From Conyzicola nivalis (GTDB lineage: Bacteria > Actinomycetota > Actinomycetes > Actinomycetales > Microbacteriaceae), in the NCBI RefSeq assembly GCF_014639655.1, contig NZ_BMGB01000001.1:2202982-2266981 (forward strand): a DNA stretch of 64,000 bases. Direction: 5' to 3'. Below are positions 14,809 through 22,959 of the stretch, piece after piece. Each line of letters opens with the position of its first letter. Position 1 is the first letter of the stretch. The position numbers were made by a program, and so were the translations under genes. A model generated the notes under the pieces. It did no database searches and was not told the origin of the DNA. It saw only the letters and a list, made by a program, of their open reading frames with translations.

Positions 14809-15630
14809 ATGACGACGATCGAGGTACCCGACGGCCAGCTGCACTACGAGGTGCGGGGTTCCGGGCCGCACCTGCTGATCACCGGTTCGCCGATGAAGGC
14901 GGCCGAGTTCGCGGCGCTTGCCGACGCGCTGGCCGACGACCACACGGTGGTGACCCACGACCCTCGCGGAATCGGCGGCAGCTCGCTCGACGACCCGGAC
15001 GCCCCGTCGCAGCCGGAGCTACGGGCGCGCGACCTCGTCACCCTGCTCGACCACCTGAAGGCGGACACCGTGGACGTGTTCGGGTCGAGCGGCGGCGCGG
15101 TGACGGGCCTGGCCCTCGTCGCCGACTACCCGGGCCGGGTTCGCACCTTGATCGCGCACGAGCCCCCGTTGCTCGAGCTTCTCCCCGACGCAGGGCGCTG
15201 GCGCGGCGAGATAGAGCAGATCGTCACGATCTTCCACGAACAGGGCGCCGGCGCCGCGTGGGGAGCGTTTATGAAGAGCGCGGGCTTCGTGCAGGAGGGC
15301 GACACTCCGCCCCCGCCGCCCGAGCCGCGCCCCGAACCCACCGAGCAGGAACTAGCCGACACCGCCCGCTTCTTCGACCACGACCTACGCGCGACGACGC
15401 GCTACCTGCCCGACATCCCCGCGCTGGTCACGGGGAACACCCGCGTCGTCGTGGGCATCGGGGTCGACTCGGGACACCTGAACACCTATCAGACGTCGAT
15501 GGCGCTCGCGACGTTGCTGGCCGAGCCGCCCGTGACCTTTCCCGGCGATCATGCCGGCTTTCTGGGCGACCCGGCCGGCTTCGCCGGCGTCATCCGCGAG
15601 GTCCTCGAGAACGACCCCGCCGTCAACTGA
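14809..15630 (+). CDS. Alpha/beta hydrolase
   Basis: 273 residues. The nucleophile elbow GSSGG places Ser94; a DPRGIGGSS loop precedes it and the late His is in GDHAGFLGDP. A Pro-rich loop (PPPPPEPRPEP, around residues 166-176) interrupts the lid region. The ATG at 14809 lies 7 nt after a TACATT -10 (14796-14801), so it is probably leaderless and transcribed separately from the aldo/keto reductase, which ends 34 bp upstream. The gene overlaps the convergent alcohol dehydrogenase gene by 8 bp. The substrate is unknown. Confidence 0.85.
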   Translation: MTTIEVPDGQLHYEVRGSGPHLLITGSPMKAAEFAALADALADDHTVVTHDPRGIGGSSLDDPDAPSQPELRARDLVTLLDHLKADTVDVFGSSGGAVTGLALVADYPGRVRTLIAHEPPLLELLPDAGRWRGEIEQIVTIFHEQGAGAAWGAFMKSAGFVQEGDTPPPPPEPRPEPTEQELADTARFFDHDLRATTRYLPDIPALVTGNTRVVVGIGVDSGHLNTYQTSMALATLLAEPPVTFPGDHAGFLGDPAGFAGVIREVLENDPAVN

Positions 15631-16636
15631 ACGTGACGACCACCTTGTCGGCCGCGCCGGGTGTGCCCGCGAGGGCGAGCGCCTGCTGCACGTCGGCGAA
15701 ATCGAACTCGTCGCTCACGATGAGGGCGAACTTCTCCCACTCGGCGACGATGTCCTTGGTCACCTCGAAGATCTCGGTCGGATAGCCCATCGACAGCACG
15801 ATATTCACCTCCGAACCTAGGACGGCGCCGAAGTCGACCGGCACCGGCTTCTTGTGCACCGCCACGATGCCGAGGGTGGCCCGGTGCTTCGCGGCCGCGA
15901 GGGCGGTGTCGATCACGACGCCGACGCCCGCCGCGTCGAGGTAGATGTCGGTGTCGGGGCGCGGGTGACCCATGGCGGTGGCGCCCGCGCCGTGCAGCTC
16001 GGTGAGGCGTTCGACGACGTTCTCCTCGGCGGAGTTGATCACCGCGTCGGCGCCGATGGCGAGCGCCTTCTCGAGCCGTGACGGGATCACGTCGACCACG
16101 ACGACGTGCCCGACGCCGCTGCGCTTGTAGCTGATGGCCGCGCCGAGACCGATCGGGCCGGCACCGAAGATCACGACCTTGTCGCCCGGCTTCGGCTGGG
16201 TGCGGTTGACGGCGTGACGCGCGACGGCCATCGGCTCGTTGAGCGCGGCCACGGCGAACGGGATGTGGTCGGGGATCACGGCCAGGCTGGTGCCGAGAAC
16301 CGCGTCGGGGATGAGTAGGAACTCCGAGAGGGCGCCGCCGGGGCCGCCGCTGCCGATCATTCCCTTGCGTGAGGCGATCGGGTTGATGACGACGTGGTCG
16401 CCGACACTGATGCCCGTGACATCCGCCCCCACCTGCGCCACCTCGCCGGCCGGTTCGTGTCCCAGGGGCGTCTCACCCTGCCGCGGCGGAATGCCGCCGA
16501 TAGAGATGTAGAACGTGTCGGACCCGCAGATGCCGCACGCGCGCATCCTGACGAGAACGTCGGTCGGGCCGACCTCGGGCGTGGGGACATCGACGACCGC
16601 GGTCGTTCCGACGCCGGTTACCTGTACTGATTTCAC
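15623..16636 (-). CDS. Zinc-type medium-chain alcohol/polyol dehydrogenase
   Basis: 337 residues. The catalytic Zn motif CGICGSDTFY and GHEPAGEV, with the cofactor motif VVIFGAGPIGLGAA, identify an MDR alcohol dehydrogenase (threonine/sorbitol dehydrogenase-like). The usual four-Cys structural zinc loop is not visible; the corresponding region reads INPIASRKGMIGSG. The GTG start at 16634-16636 has AGGAGG 7 nt upstream. It is divergent from the TetR gene with an operator palindrome in between, so TetR likely represses it. Substrate unknown. Confidence 0.9.
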   Translation of the reverse strand: MKSVQVTGVGTTAVVDVPTPEVGPTDVLVRMRACGICGSDTFYISIGGIPPRQGETPLGHEPAGEVAQVGADVTGISVGDHVVINPIASRKGMIGSGGPGGALSEFLLIPDAVLGTSLAVIPDHIPFAVAALNEPMAVARHAVNRTQPKPGDKVVIFGAGPIGLGAAISYKRSGVGHVVVVDVIPSRLEKALAIGADAVINSAEENVVERLTELHGAGATAMGHPRPDTDIYLDAAGVGVVIDTALAAAKHRATLGIVAVHKKPVPVDFGAVLGSEVNIVLSMGYPTEIFEVTKDIVAEWEKFALIVSDEFDFADVQQALALAGTPGAADKVVVTFS

Positions 16637-16659
16637 TGGGGGACCTCCTGTAGGTAGCG

Positions 16660-16679
16660 ACCGGACATCGTTGTCCGGT
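16660..16679. promoter_or_regulatory. TetR operator between adh and tetR
   Basis: ACCGGACA-TCGT-TGTCCGGT, perfect 8-bp arms. It lies upstream of both the dehydrogenase and the TetR gene. Confidence 0.65.
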
Positions 16680-16693
16680 TCTAATATAGCTGG

Positions 16694-17245
16694 ATGACTA
16701 TTTCTCCGCGCGCCAACCGCGGGCCGAGCGCGGCACCCGAGAACCGGGCGGCGCTCATCGGGGCGGCGCGGATGATCTTCGCGACTCGGGGGCTCGACGC
16801 CCCGCTGAGCGCGGTCGCGAAAGAGGCCGGGGTCGGGCAGGGCAGCCTGTACCGGCACTTCCCCACCCGCTACAGCCTCGCGCTCGCGGTGTTCGAAGAG
16901 AACGCCGACGAGCTCGAAAGCATCGCCGCGCAGGAGGGCTCGACGCTGAGCGACGTGCTGCGGGCCATCACCGCGCAGGCGATCGTGTCGACCGCCTTCT
17001 TCGAGATGATCGAGATCGAGAAGACGGATGACGCGGGGCGGCACCTCATCGACCGGATCAGTTCCGTGGTCGAGTCGAAGCTGCCGGCGGCCCGCGCGGC
17101 CGGCCGGGTCGCCGACTGCATCACGACCGAGGACGTGCTGCTCGGCATCGCCATGCTCGCCGGCGCCCTCGCGAAGACGGTGCACGACGAGCGGCCGGCC
17201 GTGGCGACGCGCGTCTGGGTGCTGCTGCCGTTCGGGCCCGACTAG
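16694..17245 (+). CDS. TetR-family transcriptional regulator
   Basis: 183 residues. The N-terminal helix-turn-helix is NRAALIGAARMIFATRGLDA followed by AVAKEAGVGQGSLYRHFPTR; the C-terminal ligand domain includes LRAITAQAIVSTAFFEMIEI. The ATG lies 6 nt after a TAATAT -10 (16682-16687), so translation is probably leaderless. The palindrome at 16660-16679 in the divergent region is the likely binding site, with the dehydrogenase at 15623-16636 as target and autorepression expected. Confidence 0.9.
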   Translation: MTISPRANRGPSAAPENRAALIGAARMIFATRGLDAPLSAVAKEAGVGQGSLYRHFPTRYSLALAVFEENADELESIAAQEGSTLSDVLRAITAQAIVSTAFFEMIEIEKTDDAGRHLIDRISSVVESKLPAARAAGRVADCITTEDVLLGIAMLAGALAKTVHDERPAVATRVWVLLPFGPD

Positions 17246-17275
17246 CGCCGGGTGCGCGCGGCTTGATGCGTGCGT

Positions 17276-17333
17276 GAGCCGGTTTCGGCGCGATGACGCG
17301 ACCGCGGCGGGCTCATTTCGCCGGAAGCGGCTC
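17276..17333. repeat. 58-bp palindromic interspersed repeat, copy A
   Basis: Begins GAGCCG and ends CGGCTC, with inner CGGCG/CGCCG and ATGA/TCAT pairings. It matches copy B at 57496-57553 at 48 of 58 positions. It lies between the convergent TetR and permease genes and could act as a terminator-like hairpin. Confidence 0.7.
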
Positions 17334-17363
17334 GCGCCGACTGCCGGAGGGCGGCCCCGCCGC

Positions 17364-19472
17364 TCAGCGCCGTGACCTCCACAGCAGCCAGACGAAGTAG
17401 GGCGCGCCGACGACGGCGGTGAGCAGCCCGGCCGGCAGTTGTGCGGGGGCGATCGCGGTGCGTCCGAGGGTGTCGGCGACGCAGACCAGGATCGCCCCGA
17501 GAAGCGCCGACAGCGGCAGCACGGCCGAATGGCGCGCGCCGACGAGCGCCCGCGCGGCGTGCGGCGCGACCAGTCCGACGAAGCCGATCGATCCGACCGC
17601 CGCGACCGCCGCCGCGGTGAGCACGACGCTCACCGCGAGCAGCCCGAGCCGGGCGGGGGCGATGCGGATGCCGAGCACCCGCGGGGTGTCGTCGTCGAAC
17701 GCGAGCAGGTCGAGCTCGCGGCGGGCGGATAGGAGCACCGGCAGGGCGAACACGAGCGCGATCGCGAGCGGCACGAGTTGCGGCAGGGTGCGTCCGTAGG
17801 TCGAGCCGGAGAGCCAGGTGAGCGCCTTCGCGCCGTTGTACGGGTCGGTCGCGATGATGAGCATGCTCACGCCCGCCGCGGCGGCCGCCGACACCCCGAG
17901 GCCGATGAGGATCAGCCGGTTGTTCGCGAACCCTCCGCGCGCGGCGAGTCCGAAGACGATGACCGCCGCGCCGACCGCGCCGATCAGGCCACCCCCGGTC
18001 ACGGCGACGAAGCTCGCGACGGGCCAGAGGGTGATGACGAACACGGCACCGAGGCCGGCCCCGCCGGTGACCCCGAGGATCGCGGGTTCCGCCAGCGGGT
18101 TGCGCGACACCGCCTGCACGACCGCGCCGGCGAGGGCGAAGGCGGCACCGGCGAGGGCCGCGGCGAACACCCGCGGGGCGCGCGTACCGAGCACGAAGTC
18201 GACGATGGGTCCCGACTGACCGGTGACCCAGTTGACGAGGTCGCCGCCGAGCAGCTTGGTGTCGCCGAGCAACAGCGACGCGACGACGACCACCACGAGC
18301 AGGACGGCGGCTATGCCCGAGAGCGTGATCCGGCGGCGGGTGGAGACGGTGCGCGAGCTCACGAGACCGCGACCCGCGGCTTCGGATGACGCGCGCATCC
18401 GTAGCGCCAAGGCGACGAGGAAGACCGCGCCGAAGATGGTGGTCACGACGCCGGTGGGCACCTCGACCCCGGCCGCTCCGCCGAACACGAGGCGCAGCAG
18501 AACGTCGGCACCGAGCACCACGATCACACCGAGGATCGCGGCTGCGGGGATGAGCAGGATGTGCCGTTGCATCCCTGGCACCTTGGCGGCAATGAGCCGC
18601 GCGATGGCAGGGGCGGCGAGACCCACGAAGCCGATCGGCCCGGCCACGTTGACGGCCGCGGCCGAAAGCACGATCGCCACGAGCACGCCGATGAGCTGGG
18701 CGCGGCGCACGTTCACGCCGAGCACGCTCGCGGTGTCGTCGCCGAGGGCGAGCAGGTCGAACCGGCGAGCGAATAGCAACGCCAGCACGGCGCCGACCAC
18801 GATCACGGGCCCGAAGGTCGAGACGACCGTCGATCCGTTCTGGCCGATGGTGCCCTGCCCCCAGGCATAGAGGCCGATCGTGCGCTCCGGGAACAACAGC
18901 AGCAGCACGGTCGTCGCCGAGCCGAGCGCGAGCGCGATGGCCGAACCGGCGAGAATGAGCCGGACCGTGCCGGTTTCGCGACCGGCGGACAGCGCCAGCA
19001 CGAGGGCGGCCGCCGCGAGGCCGCCGACGAAGGCGACCGCACCACTGGCCAGCAGCGGCAGGCTGAGCCCGAACACGGAGAAGGCGACGACCGCGAAATA
19101 GGCGCCCGCGTTGACCGCCAGGGTGTCGGGCGAGGCCAGGATGTTGCGCGCCACCGTCTGCAACAGCACACCCGCGACACCGAGCGCGACGCCGACGATG
19201 ACGCCGGCCATCAGGCGCGGAAGGCGCGAGGCGACCAGAATCGCGGTCGCCTGATCGTTGCCCGCTCCGGTGAGGGAGGCGAATAGATCGAGCGGCGAGA
19301 CGTCGGCCGATCCTTGGGTGATGTGCACGGCGCCGAGAACGACGGCGAGCACAACTCCTAGAGCGAGAAGGGCGACGGCGCCGAAGCGGATCGGGGGAAC
19401 CCGGTCCGCCAGGGCGCCGTCAGCGTTCTCAGGAGGTGAGAGAGTCGACGACCGAGTCAACGAAGAGGTCAA
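17364..19472 (-). CDS. FecCD-family iron-siderophore ABC permease, double-length fusion
   Basis: 702 residues made of two homologous permease halves (about 30-355 and 385-702), each with around ten membrane segments and the FecCD hallmarks RLPRLMAGVIVGVALGVAGV or RAPRVFAAALAGAAFALAGA, and GPIGFVGLAAPAIARL or GSIGFVGLVAPHAARAL, the ATPase-coupling EAA-like loop. This is the FhuB architecture, so one polypeptide supplies both halves of the pore. No ATG or GTG is available near the 5' end; the TTG at 19472 would overlap the upstream binding-protein gene by 44 bp, and a TTG at 19460 is also possible. Last gene of the ATPase-lipoprotein-permease operon. Confidence 0.92.
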   Translation of the reverse strand: MTSSLTRSSTLSPPENADGALADRVPPIRFGAVALLALGVVLAVVLGAVHITQGSADVSPLDLFASLTGAGNDQATAILVASRLPRLMAGVIVGVALGVAGVLLQTVARNILASPDTLAVNAGAYFAVVAFSVFGLSLPLLASGAVAFVGGLAAAALVLALSAGRETGTVRLILAGSAIALALGSATTVLLLLFPERTIGLYAWGQGTIGQNGSTVVSTFGPVIVVGAVLALLFARRFDLLALGDDTASVLGVNVRRAQLIGVLVAIVLSAAAVNVAGPIGFVGLAAPAIARLIAAKVPGMQRHILLIPAAAILGVIVVLGADVLLRLVFGGAAGVEVPTGVVTTIFGAVFLVALALRMRASSEAAGRGLVSSRTVSTRRRITLSGIAAVLLVVVVVASLLLGDTKLLGGDLVNWVTGQSGPIVDFVLGTRAPRVFAAALAGAAFALAGAVVQAVSRNPLAEPAILGVTGGAGLGAVFVITLWPVASFVAVTGGGLIGAVGAAVIVFGLAARGGFANNRLILIGLGVSAAAAAGVSMLIIATDPYNGAKALTWLSGSTYGRTLPQLVPLAIALVFALPVLLSARRELDLLAFDDDTPRVLGIRIAPARLGLLAVSVVLTAAAVAAVGSIGFVGLVAPHAARALVGARHSAVLPLSALLGAILVCVADTLGRTAIAPAQLPAGLLTAVVGAPYFVWLLWRSRR

Positions 19473-20400
19473 TCGAGGCGGGTCCGCCGAACGGCCAGAT
19501 GCCGTCCGTCAGCGTGTACACGTCGCCGCTCTGCACGAACGGCAGCGAGGTCCAGATCGGGTTGGCGGCCAGCTCGTTGCTGTACACGGTGCCCTCCTGC
19601 GACCCGAGCACGAGGTACTTCACGTCGGCGGGCAGGGCGGTGAGTCCCTCGACGTCGGTCTCGCCGAGGCCGTAGTTCTCGTCGCCCTCGCCCTCCCAGG
19701 CGCTGACGAGGCCGAGCTGCTCGGCCACGTCGGTGAGCAGCGCGCCCTGGTAGAACGGTCGGATGGTGATGGCGCCGTTGTAGGCGTACGCGTCGTTGAG
19801 CGCGATCGCGGTGCCGTCGAGTCCGGCCTCCTCGATCGCGGCCTTGCCCTCGGCGATCTTCGCGTCGAGGTCGGCGAGAAGCGTCTCCGCCTCGTCTTCG
19901 GTGCCGGTGAGTGTGGCGATGTCGCCCAGGTTCTTCTCCATCTGGCCGATCGCATCGCTGGCGTCGGCGCCGCGCAGAACGAGAACCGGGGCGATCTCCT
20001 CGATCTGCGTGATGGCCGTCTCGGCCAGGTCGTTGGTGACGACGACGAGGTCGGGGGCGAGGCCGGCGATAGCGTCGACGCTCGGCTCGCCACGCATGCC
20101 CACGTCGGTGACCGTGTCATCCACGGGCGCAGCCTGCACGTAGTCGGTGTAGCCGGCGATGTCCGAGATGCCGGTGGGCATCACACCGAGCGACACGAGG
20201 CTCTCGGCCGCGTTCCACTCGAGGGCGACGACCTTGGTCGCCGGGCCGTCGAGCTCGATCGTCTCTCCGCGGTCGTCGACGACGCTGACGGTGGCGGCGC
20301 CCGAGTCGGTCTCGGTCGTGTCTTCGGTGGTTCCGCAGCCGGTGAGCACGAGCGCTGATGCCGCGACGAGCGACAGGACGGCGAGGGGCGATGTCTTCAT
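19429..20400 (-). CDS. Iron-siderophore ABC transporter substrate-binding lipoprotein
   Basis: 323 residues. Signal peptide with lipobox LTGC (Cys22), so lipid-anchored on the outer face of the membrane. Class III (FecB/FhuD-like) binding fold: VVALEWNAAESLVSLGVMPT, GLAPDLVVVTND, a long backbone helix region around residues 140-180, and PIWTSLPFVQSGDVYTLTDG near the end. The ATG at 20398-20400 has AAAAGGAAA upstream and lies 26 bp after the ATPase gene. Delivers a ferric siderophore or related chelate to the double permease. Confidence 0.92.
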   Translation of the reverse strand: MKTSPLAVLSLVAASALVLTGCGTTEDTTETDSGAATVSVVDDRGETIELDGPATKVVALEWNAAESLVSLGVMPTGISDIAGYTDYVQAAPVDDTVTDVGMRGEPSVDAIAGLAPDLVVVTNDLAETAITQIEEIAPVLVLRGADASDAIGQMEKNLGDIATLTGTEDEAETLLADLDAKIAEGKAAIEEAGLDGTAIALNDAYAYNGAITIRPFYQGALLTDVAEQLGLVSAWEGEGDENYGLGETDVEGLTALPADVKYLVLGSQEGTVYSNELAANPIWTSLPFVQSGDVYTLTDGIWPFGGPASIDLFVDSVVDSLTS

Positions 20401-20426
20401 GGTTTCCTTTTGGTGAATGGGCGATG

Positions 20427-21254
20427 CTAAGAAGTTCGGATGACACGGGCGGCACTGTTGTGCCGTCCCCTGGCGCGCGCCGTCACGTGACCCGTGGCGT
20501 CGTCGGTCTCGACGTCGACGCGGATGCCGTACACGGCGCTGAGCGTGTCGGAGACCAATACCTGCTGCGGGGTGCCGCTCGCGAGCACCCGCCCGCCGTC
20601 GAGCAGCACGACCACGTCGGCGAGCGCCGCGGCCTGGTCGAGGTCGTGCAGCACGACGCCCACGGTCACGCCGTGCTCGTCGGCGAGGTCGCGGATGAGG
20701 TCGAGCAGCTCGACCTGGTAGCGCAGGTCGAGGTAGGTCGTCGGCTCGTCGAGCAGCAGCACGTCGGTGTCCTGGGCGAGGCAGCACGCCAGCCAGACCC
20801 GCTGCAGTTGTCCGCCCGAGAGCTGGTCGACCTGCTTGTCGGCGAGGTCGGCGACCCCGGTCATCTCCATGGCGCGCGCCACGGAAGCCGCGCCGTTCTC
20901 GTCGCCGCGGACCCACCGGCCGCGGTGCGGGTGGCGTCCGAACTCCACGAGTTCGCGAACGCAGAGGCCGCTCGGTGTCGGTCGGCTCTGGGCGAGCAGC
21001 GTGACCCTGCGTGCGAAGTCGCGGTGGCTGAGCGCGAAGGCGTCCACCGTGTCATCCGTCGACCCTGCCGTCGGAGTCAGCACGACGCTTCCGGAGTCGG
21101 GCTTGTGCAGCCGGGCGAGCGCGCGAAGCAGCGTGGACTTGCCGCTGCCGTTCGGTCCGACCAGTGCGGTGACCTGTCCCGGCGCGAGGCTGATGCTCGC
21201 CGCGTGCACGACGGGAGTGCCGTGGTACGAGAGGGTGAGATCGGAACCACGCAT
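20427..21254 (-). CDS. Iron-siderophore ABC transporter ATP-binding protein
   Basis: 275 residues. Walker A is VGPNGSGKSTLL, the signature motif QLSGGQLQRVWLA, Walker B VLLLDEPTTYLDL, and the switch His in VLHDLDQAAAL, all typical of FecE/FepC ATPases. The ATG at 21252-21254 was chosen because it lies 6 nt after a TATAGT -10 that overlaps an iron box; the longer upstream frame would run through the promoter. First gene of an operon that continues with the lipoprotein and permease, so iron starvation is expected to induce all three. Confidence 0.93.
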   Translation of the reverse strand: MRGSDLTLSYHGTPVVHAASISLAPGQVTALVGPNGSGKSTLLRALARLHKPDSGSVVLTPTAGSTDDTVDAFALSHRDFARRVTLLAQSRPTPSGLCVRELVEFGRHPHRGRWVRGDENGAASVARAMEMTGVADLADKQVDQLSGGQLQRVWLACCLAQDTDVLLLDEPTTYLDLRYQVELLDLIRDLADEHGVTVGVVLHDLDQAAALADVVVLLDGGRVLASGTPQQVLVSDTLSAVYGIRVDVETDDATGHVTARARGRHNSAARVIRTS

Positions 21255-21260
21255 CAGGCC

Positions 21261-21282
21261 ACTATAGGTGAGGCTTACCTTA
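21261..21282 (-). promoter_or_regulatory. DtxR/IdeR-type iron box over the -10 of the siderophore importer operon
   Basis: Minus-strand 19-mer TAAGGTAAGCCTCACCTAT (21264-21282) matches the DtxR consensus TWAGGTTAGSCTAACCTWA at 16 of 19 positions, allowing degenerate letters. It overlaps the TATAGT -10 (21261-21266), so iron-loaded DtxR/IdeR would block transcription. Confidence 0.8.
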
Positions 21283-21462
21283 CATGCCACTTTCCTGAGA
21301 AGACTGCTCGGCGAACGCCCTTCATCATCTTGCGACCGGAGTCAATGCCACCAGCCCAAATGGTGTCGGGCGCGCTCAGCGCTCATCATTGTTCACTCGG
21401 GTGCTAGCCGCCGTCGAACCCCGGCGTCGATTGCCCCGGCGAATCGAAAGCGAGACAGCCGA

Positions 21463-21606
21463 ATGTTCCGACTTCTCAAGTACGCCCCCATCATCATCCC
21501 CATGGTCTCCAAGGCCGTGAAGAGCCCGCAGGGCCAGCGCGCGCTGGCGAAGGTCAAGGCGAGCATTCAGGCCAAGCGCAACGGCTCCGCGGGCGGACGC
21601 CGCTAA
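21463..21606 (+). CDS. Small basic hypothetical protein
   Basis: 47 residues: an N-terminal hydrophobic stretch (LLKYAPIIIPMVSKAV) and a Lys/Arg-rich tail (AKVKASIQAKRNG). Not recognised. It may be membrane-associated. It lies 2 bp before the zinc-ribbon gene and could be co-transcribed. The length is too small for a confident call, but codon usage is like that of the neighbours. Confidence 0.5.
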   Translation: MFRLLKYAPIIIPMVSKAVKSPQGQRALAKVKASIQAKRNGSAGGRR

Positions 21607-21608
21607 CC

Positions 21609-21851
21609 GTGTTCCTCCTCTTCGGATCCCGCGTATCGCAGCAGATCGTCAACGTGGTCGCGTTCGTGTGCGGTTATTGCAACGTCGACGCTCCGCAGCA
21701 CGTGATCAAGTCGTCGAACAAGTTCACGCTGTTCTTCGTGCCGCTGTTCACCTTCTCGACCAAGTACCACAACGAGTGCACGAACTGCGGCGGGCGCACG
21801 GCGCTGACGCCCGAGCAGGTGCAGCACTCACTGCGGCTCGCCCGCAACTAG
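21609..21851 (+). CDS. Zinc-ribbon domain protein
   Basis: 80 residues. Two CxxC knuckles, CGYC (near residue 21) and CTNC (near 58), flank a hydrophobic FTLFFVPLFTFSTKY strand pair, which is the pattern of small zinc-ribbon proteins in Actinobacteria annotated only by that fold. The GTG at 21609 follows 2 bp after the preceding small gene's stop. Function unknown; possibly membrane-proximal. Confidence 0.7.
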   Translation: MFLLFGSRVSQQIVNVVAFVCGYCNVDAPQHVIKSSNKFTLFFVPLFTFSTKYHNECTNCGGRTALTPEQVQHSLRLARN

Positions 21852-21855
21852 CCCG

Positions 21856-22959
21856 CTACAGCGTCGCGGCCGCTGGGTCCCACGATTCCGGCAGCGGCGC
21901 GGGCCGTTCGACCGCAGAGGTCAGCGCCACGGTGGACTGCGTCTCGGCCGCTCGCTCTACCGCGAGCAGCACGTCGAGAACGTGCAGCGCCAGGGCGCCG
22001 CTGGCCCGCTCGGGCTCGCCGCCGCGGATGGCACGGGCGAGGTCGAGCACACCGGAACCCCGGCCGTGGACGGATCCCGTCGCAGTGAGCACGGTCGGTT
22101 CGTCCGAGCCGAACCGCCAGAGCCGGGAGTCTCCCTCGAACTTGTTCGGGTCGGGCAGCACGATGGTGCCGTTGGTGCCGCTGATCTCGACGAAGCCCAC
22201 GCGCCGCTGGGCGTCCTGGAAGCTGAAGGTCGACGACGCCGACTGCCCGCCCGCGAAGCCGATCAGCGCCGCATAGTGGGTGGGTACCTCCACCGCGAAG
22301 GTCGCGCCGGCTCGCGGCCCCGTGGCGATCGTGCGTTCGGAGTGTGAAGTCGACGAGACGGCGCTCACCCGGGCAGCAGCGCCGAACACGTGCACCAGGG
22401 TCGTCACGTAGTACGGTCCCATGTCGAAGAGTGGGCCGGCTCCCTTCGCGAACAGGAACTCGGGGTCGGGATGCCACGCGTTCGGTCCGCCCACCTGGAA
22501 CAGCGTGGTCGCGGTGAGCGGCTCGCCGATGTCGCCGCGGGCGATCGCGCGGAGGGCCGACTGGATGCCCGCGCCGAGCACGGTATCCGGCGCACACGCG
22601 ACCCGCAGCCCGGCCGCTCGGGCCGCCGCGAGAAGTTCGGCCCCCGACTCATGGTCGAGCGCGAGCGGCTTCTCGCTCCACACGTGTTTGCCCGCCGCGA
22701 CGATCCGCCTGCCCACCTCCGCGTGGGCGGCAGGGATGGTGAGGTTGACGACGACCTCCACCTCGTCGTGGGCGAGCAGCTGGTCGACGCTGCCGTGGCC
22801 GGGCACCCCGAACGCCTCGGCCTGCGCCCGCGCGCGGTCGAGGTCGAGGTCGGCGACGAACAGCACGCGCAGGTCGGGGAAGGCCGAAAGAGTCGCGAGG
22901 TAGTGGCCGCTGATGTAGCCGGCGCCGATCACCCCGACGCCGACGGGACCGCCGGTCAC
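21856..22959 (-). CDS. Gfo/Idh/MocA-family oxidoreductase
   Basis: 367 residues. N-terminal Rossmann motif GVGVIGAGYISGHYL, then VNLTIPAAHAEV and the family's EKPLA motif (WSEKPLALD) with the catalytic Lys, followed by the alpha/beta C-terminal domain (GGPLFDMGPYYVTTL-type segment). Such enzymes oxidise sugars or inositol-like substrates with NAD(P). The GTG at 22957-22959 overlaps the isomerase stop (GTGA) and has GGAG 8 nt upstream; an earlier GTG at 22980 is less likely. Co-translated with the isomerase, suggesting one sugar catabolic step after another. Confidence 0.9.
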   Translation of the reverse strand: MTGGPVGVGVIGAGYISGHYLATLSAFPDLRVLFVADLDLDRARAQAEAFGVPGHGSVDQLLAHDEVEVVVNLTIPAAHAEVGRRIVAAGKHVWSEKPLALDHESGAELLAAARAAGLRVACAPDTVLGAGIQSALRAIARGDIGEPLTATTLFQVGGPNAWHPDPEFLFAKGAGPLFDMGPYYVTTLVHVFGAAARVSAVSSTSHSERTIATGPRAGATFAVEVPTHYAALIGFAGGQSASSTFSFQDAQRRVGFVEISGTNGTIVLPDPNKFEGDSRLWRFGSDEPTVLTATGSVHGRGSGVLDLARAIRGGEPERASGALALHVLDVLLAVERAAETQSTVALTSAVERPAPLPESWDPAAATL

